Part shown: piece by piece, positions 1 to 4,768 of the stretch
Layout: each line of letters begins with the position of its first letter
How positions within the stretch are numbered: the first letter of the stretch is position 1
Assembly (NCBI GenBank): GCA_023140035.1
Contig: JAGLML010000075.1
Coordinates: forward strand, 1 to 6,035
Length of the DNA: 6,035 nt
Origin: Thermoplasmatales archaeon
GTDB taxonomy: Archaea; Thermoplasmatota; E2; DHVEG-1
Direction: 5' to 3'
Program-made: the position numbers and the translations under genes
The notes under the pieces: model-generated
Databases searched by the model: none
What the model was told of the DNA's origin: nothing
Seen by the model: only the letters and a program-made list of their open reading frames with translations

Positions 1-110
1 TTGTTGCGCAATAGGAAGAAAAATCCGTTGAAATTATTTATCCACTAGTACTTTAGTTCCAACAGATAAACAGATATATCAGTTCTGCATTATATTTATG
101 TAGGAATGTT

Positions 111-1826
111 ATGGATAAGAAGATACTAATTGGAAGTATCATAGCAATTGTTATCCTTATTCTTACATCATTTATTCCTGTTGTTGGATTTCAAACAACA
201 CATTTACATTCTAAAATCAGTTTTTCCTCACCGTTCAATAGTAGAACACAAAATGCTATAAATGAGGGTCTGACAGTAAATGAAAGAGCATTAGGCGTTC
301 AATTTATTTACAACATAGCCGCTAACTTGAGTGACATTATATTCGATGTATATGATGAAGAACATGGCGAGATTGCCAAGGGTAGAGCCTTTGGAACAAA
401 AGGAGAGCATCGAGCAGCACAAATCATATATGAAAACATGACCAAAATTGGACTTCATACAACTCTTGAAAAACTAAAGAATTTTCCTCGCCGTCCCAAC
501 AATGAAATTACCCATAAGCTCGAAGTCTTGGATTATTGTGTTAAAGTAAATGGTAAATCAATTGATTGTTACCCTGCACCAGCATGGGCTGGGCCACGTG
601 GAAATAAAAACAAATTGAATACAACATTCAACTACAGTGGGCTAAAGGTAAAAAGAACCCCTAAACATCCTTGTATTTATAATAAGACACTCGCAATGGA
701 AACGGAGGATTTCGTGTTTATTGGTAAAGATCAAATCAATGATCCAAATGGAACACTTCCATTTATTGATCTTTTTAAACCTTTCATTGATCGACTCAAA
801 TTTTATATGCTCTTTTATTTGACGACCTTGCTTAATATTGAGCGGCAAACAGCAAAGTGGTACAAATGGTACCCACATTGTAAAGGTCTCATTCTATATG
901 ATTTTAATGATCAGTGTCATGATATGGTCCTTTTTGATAAATCTCTATCAAATTACCTTCCAACGGTTTATACTAATGGTACAGTTGGTAATAAAATACT
1001 TAATGATATTGAAAACCATAGTATTGATCTTTATTTAAAACAACGTTATAATACATCAGTAATAAGCTATAACGTAATTGGCCAGCTAAACGGAACAGAT
1101 ACAACGAAAACGGTTATTTTATCAAGCCTATATGATTCGTGGTGGTGTCAGGGAACAGCAGATTCAGCTATTGGCATGGGTATTGTATTAGCAATAGCGA
1201 AATACTATAACGACAACAATATAACACCAAAATACACAATGAAATTCATAGCATTTAGTGGCGAAGAATACAACATGAAAGGAGCAAAATATTATGAGGA
1301 ATTACATTGTAATGAAAGCATAATCTACATGATTGATTTAAACCAAGTTGGTTTCACGCAACTGGAACCAAGACCTACATTAAACATCGTATCAAATAAA
1401 CTCAAATTTCTCAATGAAATATGGGAAGTTAGCAAGAGAAGTAACTACGTAGAAAGAACAGGTAATACGACAGATATAAAAAAAATCTGGTGGCCATCTG
1501 GAACAATACCAAGCAATCCCCTACCTTTTGGGATAAATAGGAAGAATTGTAAGGCTGTTAGCTTCTTTAAAGACGGATACTGGGTTTTACACCACAGAGA
1601 TGGCCCAGATGAATATGGTATGAAACACATGGAGGGTGATGTATTAAAATACTTTAATTGGACAGATGTAAGTGTAACAGGTGAATTAATCCTAAATATT
1701 ACTAAACATTTAACACTTGAATCAAATAAGAGCCATTTCGACTCTCGTTTTTCCCCCTCTGATTTTAAAACCCTATTTATCGAGAGAGTCTATCAGGATT
1801 TATTCAAGAGATTGCCCTCTGTATGA
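111..1826 (+). CDS. Exported M28-family metallopeptidase (Zn-dependent aminopeptidase-like), with one zinc-ligand position altered
   Basis: 571 residues. Residues 5-26 form a hydrophobic signal peptide or membrane anchor, so the body is expected outside the cell. Fifteen N-X-S/T sequons agree with an N-glycosylated surface or secreted protein. Residues about 180-310 look like a PA-type insertion common in M28 enzymes. The M28 core is at about 325-545: L-Y-D-S (340-343), where most M28 enzymes have H-x-D; the bridging Asp of G-T-A-D-S (D351); the G-E-E motif (E385 general base, E386 ligand); D409 in M-I-D-L-N; and a late His (H494 or H495). All expected ligands except the first His are thus present. 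By family, it would trim peptides, probably for nutrient uptake. The ATG is preceded by a weak AGGA at 102-105, and the signal peptide starts right at this Met. Family assignment is secure; activity is less so because of L340. The gene appears monocistronic. Confidence 0.88.
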   Translation: MDKKILIGSIIAIVILILTSFIPVVGFQTTHLHSKISFSSPFNSRTQNAINEGLTVNERALGVQFIYNIAANLSDIIFDVYDEEHGEIAKGRAFGTKGEHRAAQIIYENMTKIGLHTTLEKLKNFPRRPNNEITHKLEVLDYCVKVNGKSIDCYPAPAWAGPRGNKNKLNTTFNYSGLKVKRTPKHPCIYNKTLAMETEDFVFIGKDQINDPNGTLPFIDLFKPFIDRLKFYMLFYLTTLLNIERQTAKWYKWYPHCKGLILYDFNDQCHDMVLFDKSLSNYLPTVYTNGTVGNKILNDIENHSIDLYLKQRYNTSVISYNVIGQLNGTDTTKTVILSSLYDSWWCQGTADSAIGMGIVLAIAKYYNDNNITPKYTMKFIAFSGEEYNMKGAKYYEELHCNESIIYMIDLNQVGFTQLEPRPTLNIVSNKLKFLNEIWEVSKRSNYVERTGNTTDIKKIWWPSGTIPSNPLPFGINRKNCKAVSFFKDGYWVLHHRDGPDEYGMKHMEGDVLKYFNWTDVSVTGELILNITKHLTLESNKSHFDSRFSPSDFKTLFIERVYQDLFKRLPSV

Positions 1827-2062
1827 TAAAAATTGATGATTTATTTTTGTATCTGTTATTACTGCGTATTAAATGTTAAAGGCTGTTAATTACTTACGGC
1901 AATCAGGATTTTACTTTTCTTCTTAAAGATCATAATTTCAAGTTTACTTCTTATGAATTAAATACAACGATATTAAATATTATAAAATAATTCCTATTAT
2001 TTTAATATACAAAGTATTTTTTATGTCCTTTGTTATTGGAAAATAAGGTTCTGTATAATGTG

Positions 2063-2104
2063 GGGTTGGCAAATCTGGGTTGGAAAATCGGAGTTGGTAT
2101 TAAC
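2063..2104 (+). repeat. Three tandem imperfect 14-base repeats with GTTGG core
   Basis: Units at 2063-2076, 2077-2090 and 2091-2104 read GGGTTGGCAAATCT, GGGTTGGAAAATCG and GAGTTGGTATTAAC. The first two differ at two positions; the third keeps the GTTGG core. A looser copy, TTGGAAAATAAGGTT, sits at 2036-2050. The cluster is immediately upstream of the TATA-like box of the HNH gene, a usual place for an archaeal regulator or activator site. A related copy (CAAATCTAAGTTGG, 2741-2754) lies on the other side of that gene. Function is not known. Confidence 0.6.
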
Positions 2105-2118
2105 GAAAAACTCTTATC

Positions 2119-2126
2119 TTTTAAAT
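2119..2126 (+). promoter_or_regulatory. TATA-like box of the HNH gene (leaderless)
   Basis: TTTTAAAT is centred about 26 bases before the ATG at 2148, so archaeal transcription would begin at or next to the start codon. No Shine-Dalgarno sequence precedes this ATG, which fits a leaderless message. Confidence 0.5.
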
Positions 2127-2147
2127 TAATTAATTAGTGAAAAATAG

Positions 2148-2729
2148 ATGAATATATTTGATAAATGTTTAATCGACCATAGACATTCTTGTGCAATATG
2201 TCGTAAATCTAGTGATATTCGTATACATCACATTGTATTCAAATCTGAGGGAGGAAAAGATGAAGAAGAAAATCTAATAGTATTATGTGGTAAACATCAT
2301 GATCTAGCACATCTAAAAGGAGGTTTGGGAAAAAGATTAACAAAAAATCAACTAAGAGAGTATCGGAAAAGGCGAATAGATGAATGTAAGAGTAAACCCT
2401 TACCTGGATACAAAACAATAAAAATTTACATTCCAAAATTTTATAACGATGGAAAGGAAATTGAAAAAGATATTATTAGAGATTTTACTCGGAAATTACT
2501 ATCATTTTTTGGTGCTTATCAAATGATACCTGTTTCAACTTTTTCTTACTATGACCAAGACAATACAACATATATGGATTTCTGTGATGAGATTCAGATT
2601 ATTGTGTCTGCAGATAAGTTTGAAAATGGTAAAAAATTCATAAAAAAGAATGCTAATCATTTAAAAAAATTAATTGAAGTCCAAACCTTATTAATTAAAT
2701 ATGAAGATTTAAATATAGAATTTTTATAA
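2148..2729 (+). CDS. HNH endonuclease-domain protein with a distinct C-terminal domain
   Basis: 193 residues. The N-terminal 60 residues form a zinc-bound HNH nuclease motif: C15-x2-C18, then H27-H28-I, G35-G36, N42-L, L-C47 and H50-H51. All metal-binding and catalytic positions of the Cys-type HNH family are present, so DNA cleavage is the expected chemistry. Residues 61-85 are a basic linker. Residues 90-193 are a separate alpha/beta domain: an opening strand (I-K-I-Y-I-P), a helix, F-G-A-Y, an acidic Y-M-D, a strand (I-Q-I-I-V), a helix, then V-Q-T-L-L-I-K-Y and a closing strand. This order resembles small alpha/beta domains that also occur alone, but I cannot name the family. The gene stands alone between two copies of a repeat motif and appears leaderless. 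It could be a defence or restriction nuclease, or a selfish-element nuclease. The nuclease call is strong; the biological role is open. Confidence 0.82.
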   Translation: MNIFDKCLIDHRHSCAICRKSSDIRIHHIVFKSEGGKDEEENLIVLCGKHHDLAHLKGGLGKRLTKNQLREYRKRRIDECKSKPLPGYKTIKIYIPKFYNDGKEIEKDIIRDFTRKLLSFFGAYQMIPVSTFSYYDQDNTTYMDFCDEIQIIVSADKFENGKKFIKKNANHLKKLIEVQTLLIKYEDLNIEFL

Positions 2730-2735
2730 GTGAAT

Positions 2736-2754
2736 CTTGTCAAATCTAAGTTGG
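2736..2754 (+). repeat. Downstream copy of the GTTGG repeat motif
   Basis: CAAATCTAAGTTGG at 2741-2754 matches CAAATCTGGGTTGG at 2070-2083 in 12 of 14 positions. With the preceding CTTGT it spans one and a half units of the same 14-base pattern. It begins seven bases after the HNH stop codon and ends just before the palindromic TATA region at 2758, so it may be an operator shared by two promoters, or a repeat flanking an inserted gene. Confidence 0.5.
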
Positions 2755-2757
2755 CAT

Positions 2758-2773
2758 ATGTTTTTAAAAACAT
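2758..2773 (+). promoter_or_regulatory. 16-base perfect palindrome serving as TATA box of the candidate RNA
   Basis: ATGTTTTTAAAAACAT is a perfect inverted repeat whose centre TTTTTAAAAA is a plausible archaeal TATA element. Its midpoint (2765.5) lies about 26 bases before G2791, the first base of the long closing stem of the RNA candidate, which is the normal TATA-to-start distance in archaea. A palindrome over a TATA box could also be a repressor site, for instance for the ribbon-helix-helix protein encoded just downstream. That link is inference. Confidence 0.5.
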
Positions 2774-2790
2774 AAACAATGATATTATAC

Positions 2791-2891
2791 GGTCTCCTCT
2801 TAGCGTTGTTCACCAAACTACGCAAGTAGACGACTTCTGACAACATCAGGTTATCTACCAAAAAGGGGGAGACCAAAAACTTTGATTTTTT
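2791..2891 (+). ncRNA. Candidate structured small RNA, unrecognised family
   Basis: Bases 2791-2874 are about 48% G+C (40 of 84) inside very A+T-rich flanks, and form nested stems. P1 pairs 2791-2801 with 2864-2874 (11 pairs, two of them G-U). P2 pairs 2805-2810 with 2839-2844. P3 is CTAC-GCAA-GTAG at 2818-2829, with a GNRA tetraloop. P4 is a weak GGT/ACC hairpin at 2849-2859. An alternative pairing, GTAGA 2826-2830 with TCTAC 2854-2858, competes with P3 and P4. A T-run (2881-2891) follows as an archaeal-type terminator, and a TATA-like palindrome sits at the correct distance upstream. I find no tRNA, SRP RNA, box C/D RNA or riboswitch core that I know. It could be an independent small RNA or a regulatory leader; the separate TATA-like sequence before the next gene favours the former. 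Confidence 0.5.
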
Positions 2892-2897
2892 CGTAGA

Positions 2898-2909
2898 TTA
2901 TAATTATAT
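2898..2909 (+). promoter_or_regulatory. TATA-like box of the ribbon-helix-helix gene
   Basis: TTATAATTATAT is centred about 26 bases before the ATG at 2929, implying a leaderless message that starts at the codon itself. Because the region is A+T-rich, the box alone is weak evidence; the spacing supports it. Confidence 0.4.
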
Positions 2910-2928
2910 CAAGTATTATTAGGTATCA

Positions 2929-3084
2929 ATGGGTAATGTGAATATAGATGAGGAGTTGAAAAAGGAGATAGAGGAACTTTTAAAGAATACTAAATATAGA
3001 GTAAAATATCAAACTACAAAAGGTTTTATTGATAATGCTTGCTTAGAGTTATTGAATAAGATAAAGAAAAATGAAAAGAAATGA
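2929..3084 (+). CDS. Small ribbon-helix-helix-like (CopG/Arc type) DNA-binding protein
   Basis: 51 residues, too short for most gene callers. An opening strand (V-N-I-D) is followed by helix 1 (E-E-L-K-K-E-I-E-E-L-L-K, about residues 8-19), a turn with T-K-Y-R, then T-T-K-G-F-I-D-N-A-C-L-E-L-L-N-K-I, which matches the usual helix-2 pattern of archaeal ribbon-helix-helix proteins (polar residue, Phe, Val/Ile, Ala, Leu). Such proteins bind DNA as dimers through the paired strands and commonly act as repressors or antitoxins. No toxin gene follows on this strand. The nearest possible target is the palindrome at 2758-2773. The gene ends 46 bases from the converging operon's last stop codon. AGG at 2921-2923 is a weak ribosome site. 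Reality as a gene is likely but not certain; the fold is judged only by pattern. Confidence 0.6.
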   Translation: MGNVNIDEELKKEIEELLKNTKYRVKYQTTKGFIDNACLELLNKIKKNEKK

Positions 3085-3096
3085 ATGATTTTTATG

Positions 3097-3120
3097 CTCC
3101 TACCCCGACTGTGCACATGA
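3097..3120 (-). repeat. TGTGCACA / G-tract motif, copy A, between converging genes
   Basis: On the minus strand this reads ATGTGCACAGTCGGGG followed by TAGGAG. It contains the palindrome TGTGCACA (3110-3117). It sits between the end of the ribbon-helix-helix gene and the end of the leftward operon. Related copies lie at 3940-3960 and 4432-4450 (minus) and 4629-4646 (plus). Confidence 0.5.
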
Positions 3121-3130
3121 ATTTATATAT

Positions 3131-3760
3131 TTAATCAATTTCTTCTATCTCTAATCCTTCGTAATCTCGTAACCATTGGGTTACTAAATGAGAATAATCT
3201 AAGAAATGTAAATCATTAATATTCAATTCCGACTCAATACATAAATCTGGTAGTTCAATTCTAAAATTTTGATACCTTGTCCAAATGGTACTACCACTTG
3301 GAATAGTAGTTCTTCGTGAAACAGTTCGTAACCAATCACGAACGATTCTTATAGCAGTTTCAGGACGAGTATTATGCGATTTCACATCTATGCCTGAAAT
3401 ATCTGAAATAAATTCTCTAAAACGATACTGTTCTCTATCTAAAACGAGGTAACTCTTATTTTTATTTCCATATTTTTTACAACCAATGAACAATCCCAAC
3501 TCAAAAGGCATGTTAAATCTAGGCAAATCCGTGTCTTCATCTAATTCAGTTCTAGAAATGTCATGTATCCCGTAACGGCATCTTCGAATCATGTTTACAA
3601 TTTTTGTTAATCTAATTTCTTCATCTTCATCTTCTAATGCACATATTGGACGAAATCCACAATCATAAATTGTAAATATAATTGCTTCAAAAAGAGGTTT
3701 ATAATTTTGATCGAAAGGACAGTTGATAAAAACCCTATCTGTTTTTTCGCCCTTAGGCAT
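3131..3760 (-). CDS. TIR / nucleoside deoxyribosyltransferase-like Rossmann protein (predicted nucleotide-targeting effector)
   Basis: 209 residues. It carries a set of motifs I recognise from a broadly distributed family usually annotated as hypothetical: V-F-I-N-C-P-F-D (10-17), an L-F-x-A-I-I-F-T-I-x-D-C-G-F helix (23-36), C-A-L-E-D (40-44), R-C-R-Y-G-I-H-D-I-S-R (60-70), L-P-R-F-N-M-P-F-E-L-G-L-F-I-G (79-93), a strand S-Y-L-V-L-D-R-E (103-110), F-I-S-D-I-S-G-I-D (117-125) and a C-terminal helical part ending in W-L-R-D-Y. The arrangement of strands with an acidic residue in a helix (E87 of F-E-L-G) is that of the TIR/NDT/SLOG-like nucleotide-binding group, so glycosidic cleavage of a nucleotide such as NAD is a reasonable prediction, with E87 as candidate catalyst. 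It is the last gene of a leftward unit, five bases after the small basic-protein gene, with an AAGGT ribosome site. The family resemblance is firm; the enzymatic role is inference. Confidence 0.65.
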   Translation of the reverse strand: MPKGEKTDRVFINCPFDQNYKPLFEAIIFTIYDCGFRPICALEDEDEEIRLTKIVNMIRRCRYGIHDISRTELDEDTDLPRFNMPFELGLFIGCKKYGNKNKSYLVLDREQYRFREFISDISGIDVKSHNTRPETAIRIVRDWLRTVSRRTTIPSGSTIWTRYQNFRIELPDLCIESELNINDLHFLDYSHLVTQWLRDYEGLEIEEID

Positions 3761-3765
3761 ATATT

Positions 3766-3927
3766 TTACCTTCTTCGTCTCTTCGATTTTCTTACTGCCC
3801 TTTTAATTCTGGTTTTGCTTACTCGTCCTGATCTTCTAGGAGCTTTAATTTTCCTTCTCTTTTTACGTACCATATCTTCCTCAGCCTCGGTTTCTATATC
3901 ATTTTCCTTTGATATATTTTCTTCCAT
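3766..3927 (-). CDS. Tiny protein with acidic head and very basic tail, partner of the TIR/NDT-like gene
   Basis: 53 residues from the Met at 3927; an in-frame ATG at 3957 would add ten residues. I prefer the inner start because GGAGGTGGAG on the minus strand (3940-3949) lies where a ribosome site should be, ending about 11 bases before it, while the outer start would translate that site. Residues 1-18 hold nine acidic residues; residues 21-53 hold 21 Lys/Arg out of 33 and end in four Arg. There is no recognisable domain. The basic tail could bind nucleic acid, or the acidic head of another copy. It stops five bases before the TIR/NDT-like start, so the two are surely co-transcribed if both are real. 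The very skewed composition leaves some chance that this is not a gene; the good ribosome site and tight spacing argue for it. Confidence 0.5.
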   Translation of the reverse strand: MEENISKENDIETEAEEDMVRKKRRKIKAPRRSGRVSKTRIKRAVRKSKRRRR

Positions 3928-3939
3928 TTTCTCATGTAC

Positions 3940-3960
3940 TCCACCTCCACTATGCACATG
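3940..3960 (-). repeat. TGTGCACA / G-tract motif, copy B, carrying the ribosome site of the small basic gene
   Basis: On the minus strand this reads CATGTGCATAGTGGAGGTGG. It shares ATGTGCA-A-GT and a G-rich second half with copy A. The GGAGGTG inside it is the strongest Shine-Dalgarno match in the window. Confidence 0.45.
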
Positions 3961-3975
3961 ATTTCTAAGATAGAA

Positions 3976-4425
3976 TTATACAATTCTTGTTACCTTTCTT
4001 AATACAATTAATCCTTGAAATATAAATACTGAAATAACTCCTCCAAATATAACTATAAAAAACATTACTGGAACAGGATCAACAACATAGGATTCAGTTA
4101 TAGCATCAGAAATCAAACCTAACAATATTATAAATACTCCCATTGCAAAAAATCCATAAAAAAGATTAAGATGAAAATTCGCCTCAAATTTTTTCTGAGA
4201 AAATTTACCTAAAATTACACCCAATTCGTTTAAAAATCCACTAAGTTGCAAATCATTCTTGTCCCTCAATGATTTTTTCTTTTTATTTAATAAAGAATCT
4301 AATTTTTCTGAAGCTTCATTTAGAGAAACTCTATAATATTCTTTAGCCAAGGGTATATAACGAAAATGTATCTCAAAAGAAGCTATAATCAGAAAACCAC
4401 CTAATGTAATCAAACCTACTTCCAT
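3976..4425 (-). CDS. Three-helix membrane protein, unknown family
   Basis: 149 residues from the ATG at 4425. A longer open frame reaching 4635 exists, but its extra N-terminal part is Tyr/Cys-rich and overlaps the upstream membrane-protein gene in another frame, so I treat that part as a shadow. Hydrophobic segments lie at about 3-18, 86-107 and 117-141; between them is a charged, Lys-rich helical stretch (about 25-80, with K-K-K-K-K near 48-52 and predicted coiled character) likely facing the cytoplasm. No motif is recognised. The start codon lies inside the last codons of the upstream gene (10-base overlap), so translation is probably coupled. The 3' end is 48 bases from the next gene's preferred start. 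It may anchor or gate the nucleotide-enzyme effector encoded downstream, but that rests only on gene order. Confidence 0.7.
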   Translation of the reverse strand: MEVGLITLGGFLIIASFEIHFRYIPLAKEYYRVSLNEASEKLDSLLNKKKKSLRDKNDLQLSGFLNELGVILGKFSQKKFEANFHLNLFYGFFAMGVFIILLGLISDAITESYVVDPVPVMFFIVIFGGVISVFIFQGLIVLRKVTRIV

Positions 4426-4679
4426 TTTAAAACCCCCACATACTGCACATAGATAGAAATGCAAAACATAGTTATAAAACCCCATGCTAAAATAACATGA
4501 ATTTGGTTTATTTGGCAAATATTTGTAACTATAATAAGAATAATTGCACTTATAACTTCGATAAATGCCAATAAAAATGTAAAGATAGTTGAGGTAATCG
4601 CATAAGTATTTTTTGGAATGTTTGGGGGTGTGCACAGTGGGGGTTTGTTATTTTTAACCCCCAAACATCCTAATACCAT
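4416..4679 (-). CDS. Small two-helix membrane protein, first gene of the leftward operon
   Basis: 87 residues. Hydrophobic segments at about 27-51 and 60-80 predict two membrane helices; the C-terminus ends in K-W-K. The N-terminal 24 residues (rich in Pro, Asn and Lys, with Cys5 and Cys16) are encoded by a G/C-tract inverted repeat and may reflect RNA structure rather than protein constraint. No family is recognised. The ATG at 4679 follows a TATA-like TTTAAATA by about 26-30 bases, so the message would be nearly leaderless. No other ATG start is available before the first helix. The stop overlaps the next start by ten bases. Hydrophobicity and coupling make it likely to be a real gene. Confidence 0.55.
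   Translation of the reverse strand: MVLGCLGVKNNKPPLCTPPNIPKNTYAITSTIFTFLLAFIEVISAIILIIVTNICQINQIHVILAWGFITMFCISIYVQYVGVLKWK
4430..4646. repeat. Inverted repeat AAACCCCCAC / GTGGGGGTTT bracketing the first membrane gene
   Basis: A perfect 10-base inverted repeat lies at 4430-4439 and 4637-4646, each arm next to a TGCACA-like core on its inner side (TGCACAT at 4444-4450 and TGTGCACA at 4629-4636). The enclosed 217 bases hold most of the two-helix protein. This could be a small inverted-repeat element or two copies of a shared regulatory motif. Confidence 0.4.
4618..4668 (-). repeat. Nested inverted repeats of G/C tracts at the 5' end of the operon
   Basis: ATGTTTGGGGGT (4618-4629) and its exact complement ACCCCCAAACAT (4657-4668) can form a perfect 12-pair stem. 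Between them GGGGGTT (4639-4645) can instead pair with AACCCCC (4656-4662). The two folds share the 4657-4662 arm and cannot coexist. In the leftward message this lies within the first 65 bases, covering codons 4-21 of the first gene. It is a candidate attenuator or translational switch, or a mobile-element end. Confidence 0.55.
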
Positions 4680-4704
4680 AAAATACCCTATAAGTATTTT
4701 TAAG

Positions 4705-4712
4705 TATTTAAA
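4705..4712 (-). promoter_or_regulatory. TATA-like box of the leftward operon
   Basis: On the minus strand this reads TTTAAATA, a good match to the archaeal TATA element, and its centre is about 26 bases from a predicted start near 4682, three bases ahead of the ATG at 4679. Two tandem TAAGTATTT copies (4691-4699 and 4701-4709) overlap it and may be coincidence of base composition. Confidence 0.55.
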
Positions 4713-4726
4713 GGTATTGGATAACC

Positions 4727-4734
4727 CTTATATA
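4727..4734 (+). promoter_or_regulatory. TATA-like box of the transposase gene
   Basis: CTTATATA is centred about 26 bases before 4757, giving a roughly 12-base leader that contains GGTGA (4757-4761), a partial Shine-Dalgarno seven bases before the ATG. It is divergent from, and 15 bases away from, the leftward TATA box, so the two promoters are nearly back to back. Confidence 0.5.
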
Positions 4735-4768
4735 CTCCTGATGCATTATTATTATTGGTGAACAACGT

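Larger units (their letters stand above)
1827..2147. other. Intergenic region, 321 bases, no gene seen
   Basis: Very A+T-rich. The left end carries a T-rich stretch at 1841-1849 that could stop transcription from the peptidase gene. The middle (about 1850-2030) shows no ORF worth calling; a 17-codon reading frame at 1873-1926 has no support. The right end holds a G-rich cluster of 14-base repeats (2063-2104, with a degenerate copy near 2036-2050) followed by a TATA-like box for the HNH gene. These two are listed separately. Confidence 0.7.

Noticed and set aside
642..878. Minus-strand ORF of 78 codons
   Set aside because: It lies wholly inside the peptidase gene in another frame, with no ribosome site or recognisable motif; the peptidase reading frame is strongly supported.
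838..1038. Plus-strand ORF of 66 codons
   Set aside because: Frame-shifted shadow of the peptidase gene, hydrophobic only because of A+T-rich codons.
1445..1630. Minus-strand ORF of 61 codons
   Set aside because: Antisense to the peptidase region that encodes the last zinc-ligand His; no independent support.
1792..1911. Repeated ATCAGGATTT at the end of the peptidase gene and about 110 bases later
   Set aside because: Only 10 bases match and the flanks differ; chance is a sufficient explanation.
1873..1926. 17-codon ORF downstream of the peptidase gene
   Set aside because: Too short, no ribosome site, no motif, and no nearby partner.
2063..2104. CRISPR array
   Set aside because: The repeats are 14 bases and directly tandem, with no spacers and no cas genes.
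2239..2436. Minus-strand ORF of 65 codons
   Set aside because: Antisense to the HNH gene; hydrophobic composition is the complement of Lys/Glu-rich codons.
2791..2874. tRNA or tRNA-like gene
   Set aside because: Length and closing stem are suggestive, but there is no GGTTC-type T-arm, no usual D-arm, no anticodon-arm geometry, and the stem is 11 rather than 7 pairs, on either strand.
3707..3961. Plus-strand ORF of 84 codons resembling a membrane protein
   Set aside because: It is antisense to the Arg/Lys-rich small gene and the start of the TIR/NDT-like gene; its Leu/Phe/Ser richness is what complementing those codons produces. The minus strand has the good ribosome site and the recognisable downstream family.
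4426..4635. N-terminal 70-codon extension of the three-helix membrane protein
   Set aside because: It is in another frame over the two-helix gene, rich in Tyr/Cys/Asn with no pattern. The ATG at 4425 gives a membrane protein with a normal first helix and an overlap typical of coupled genes.
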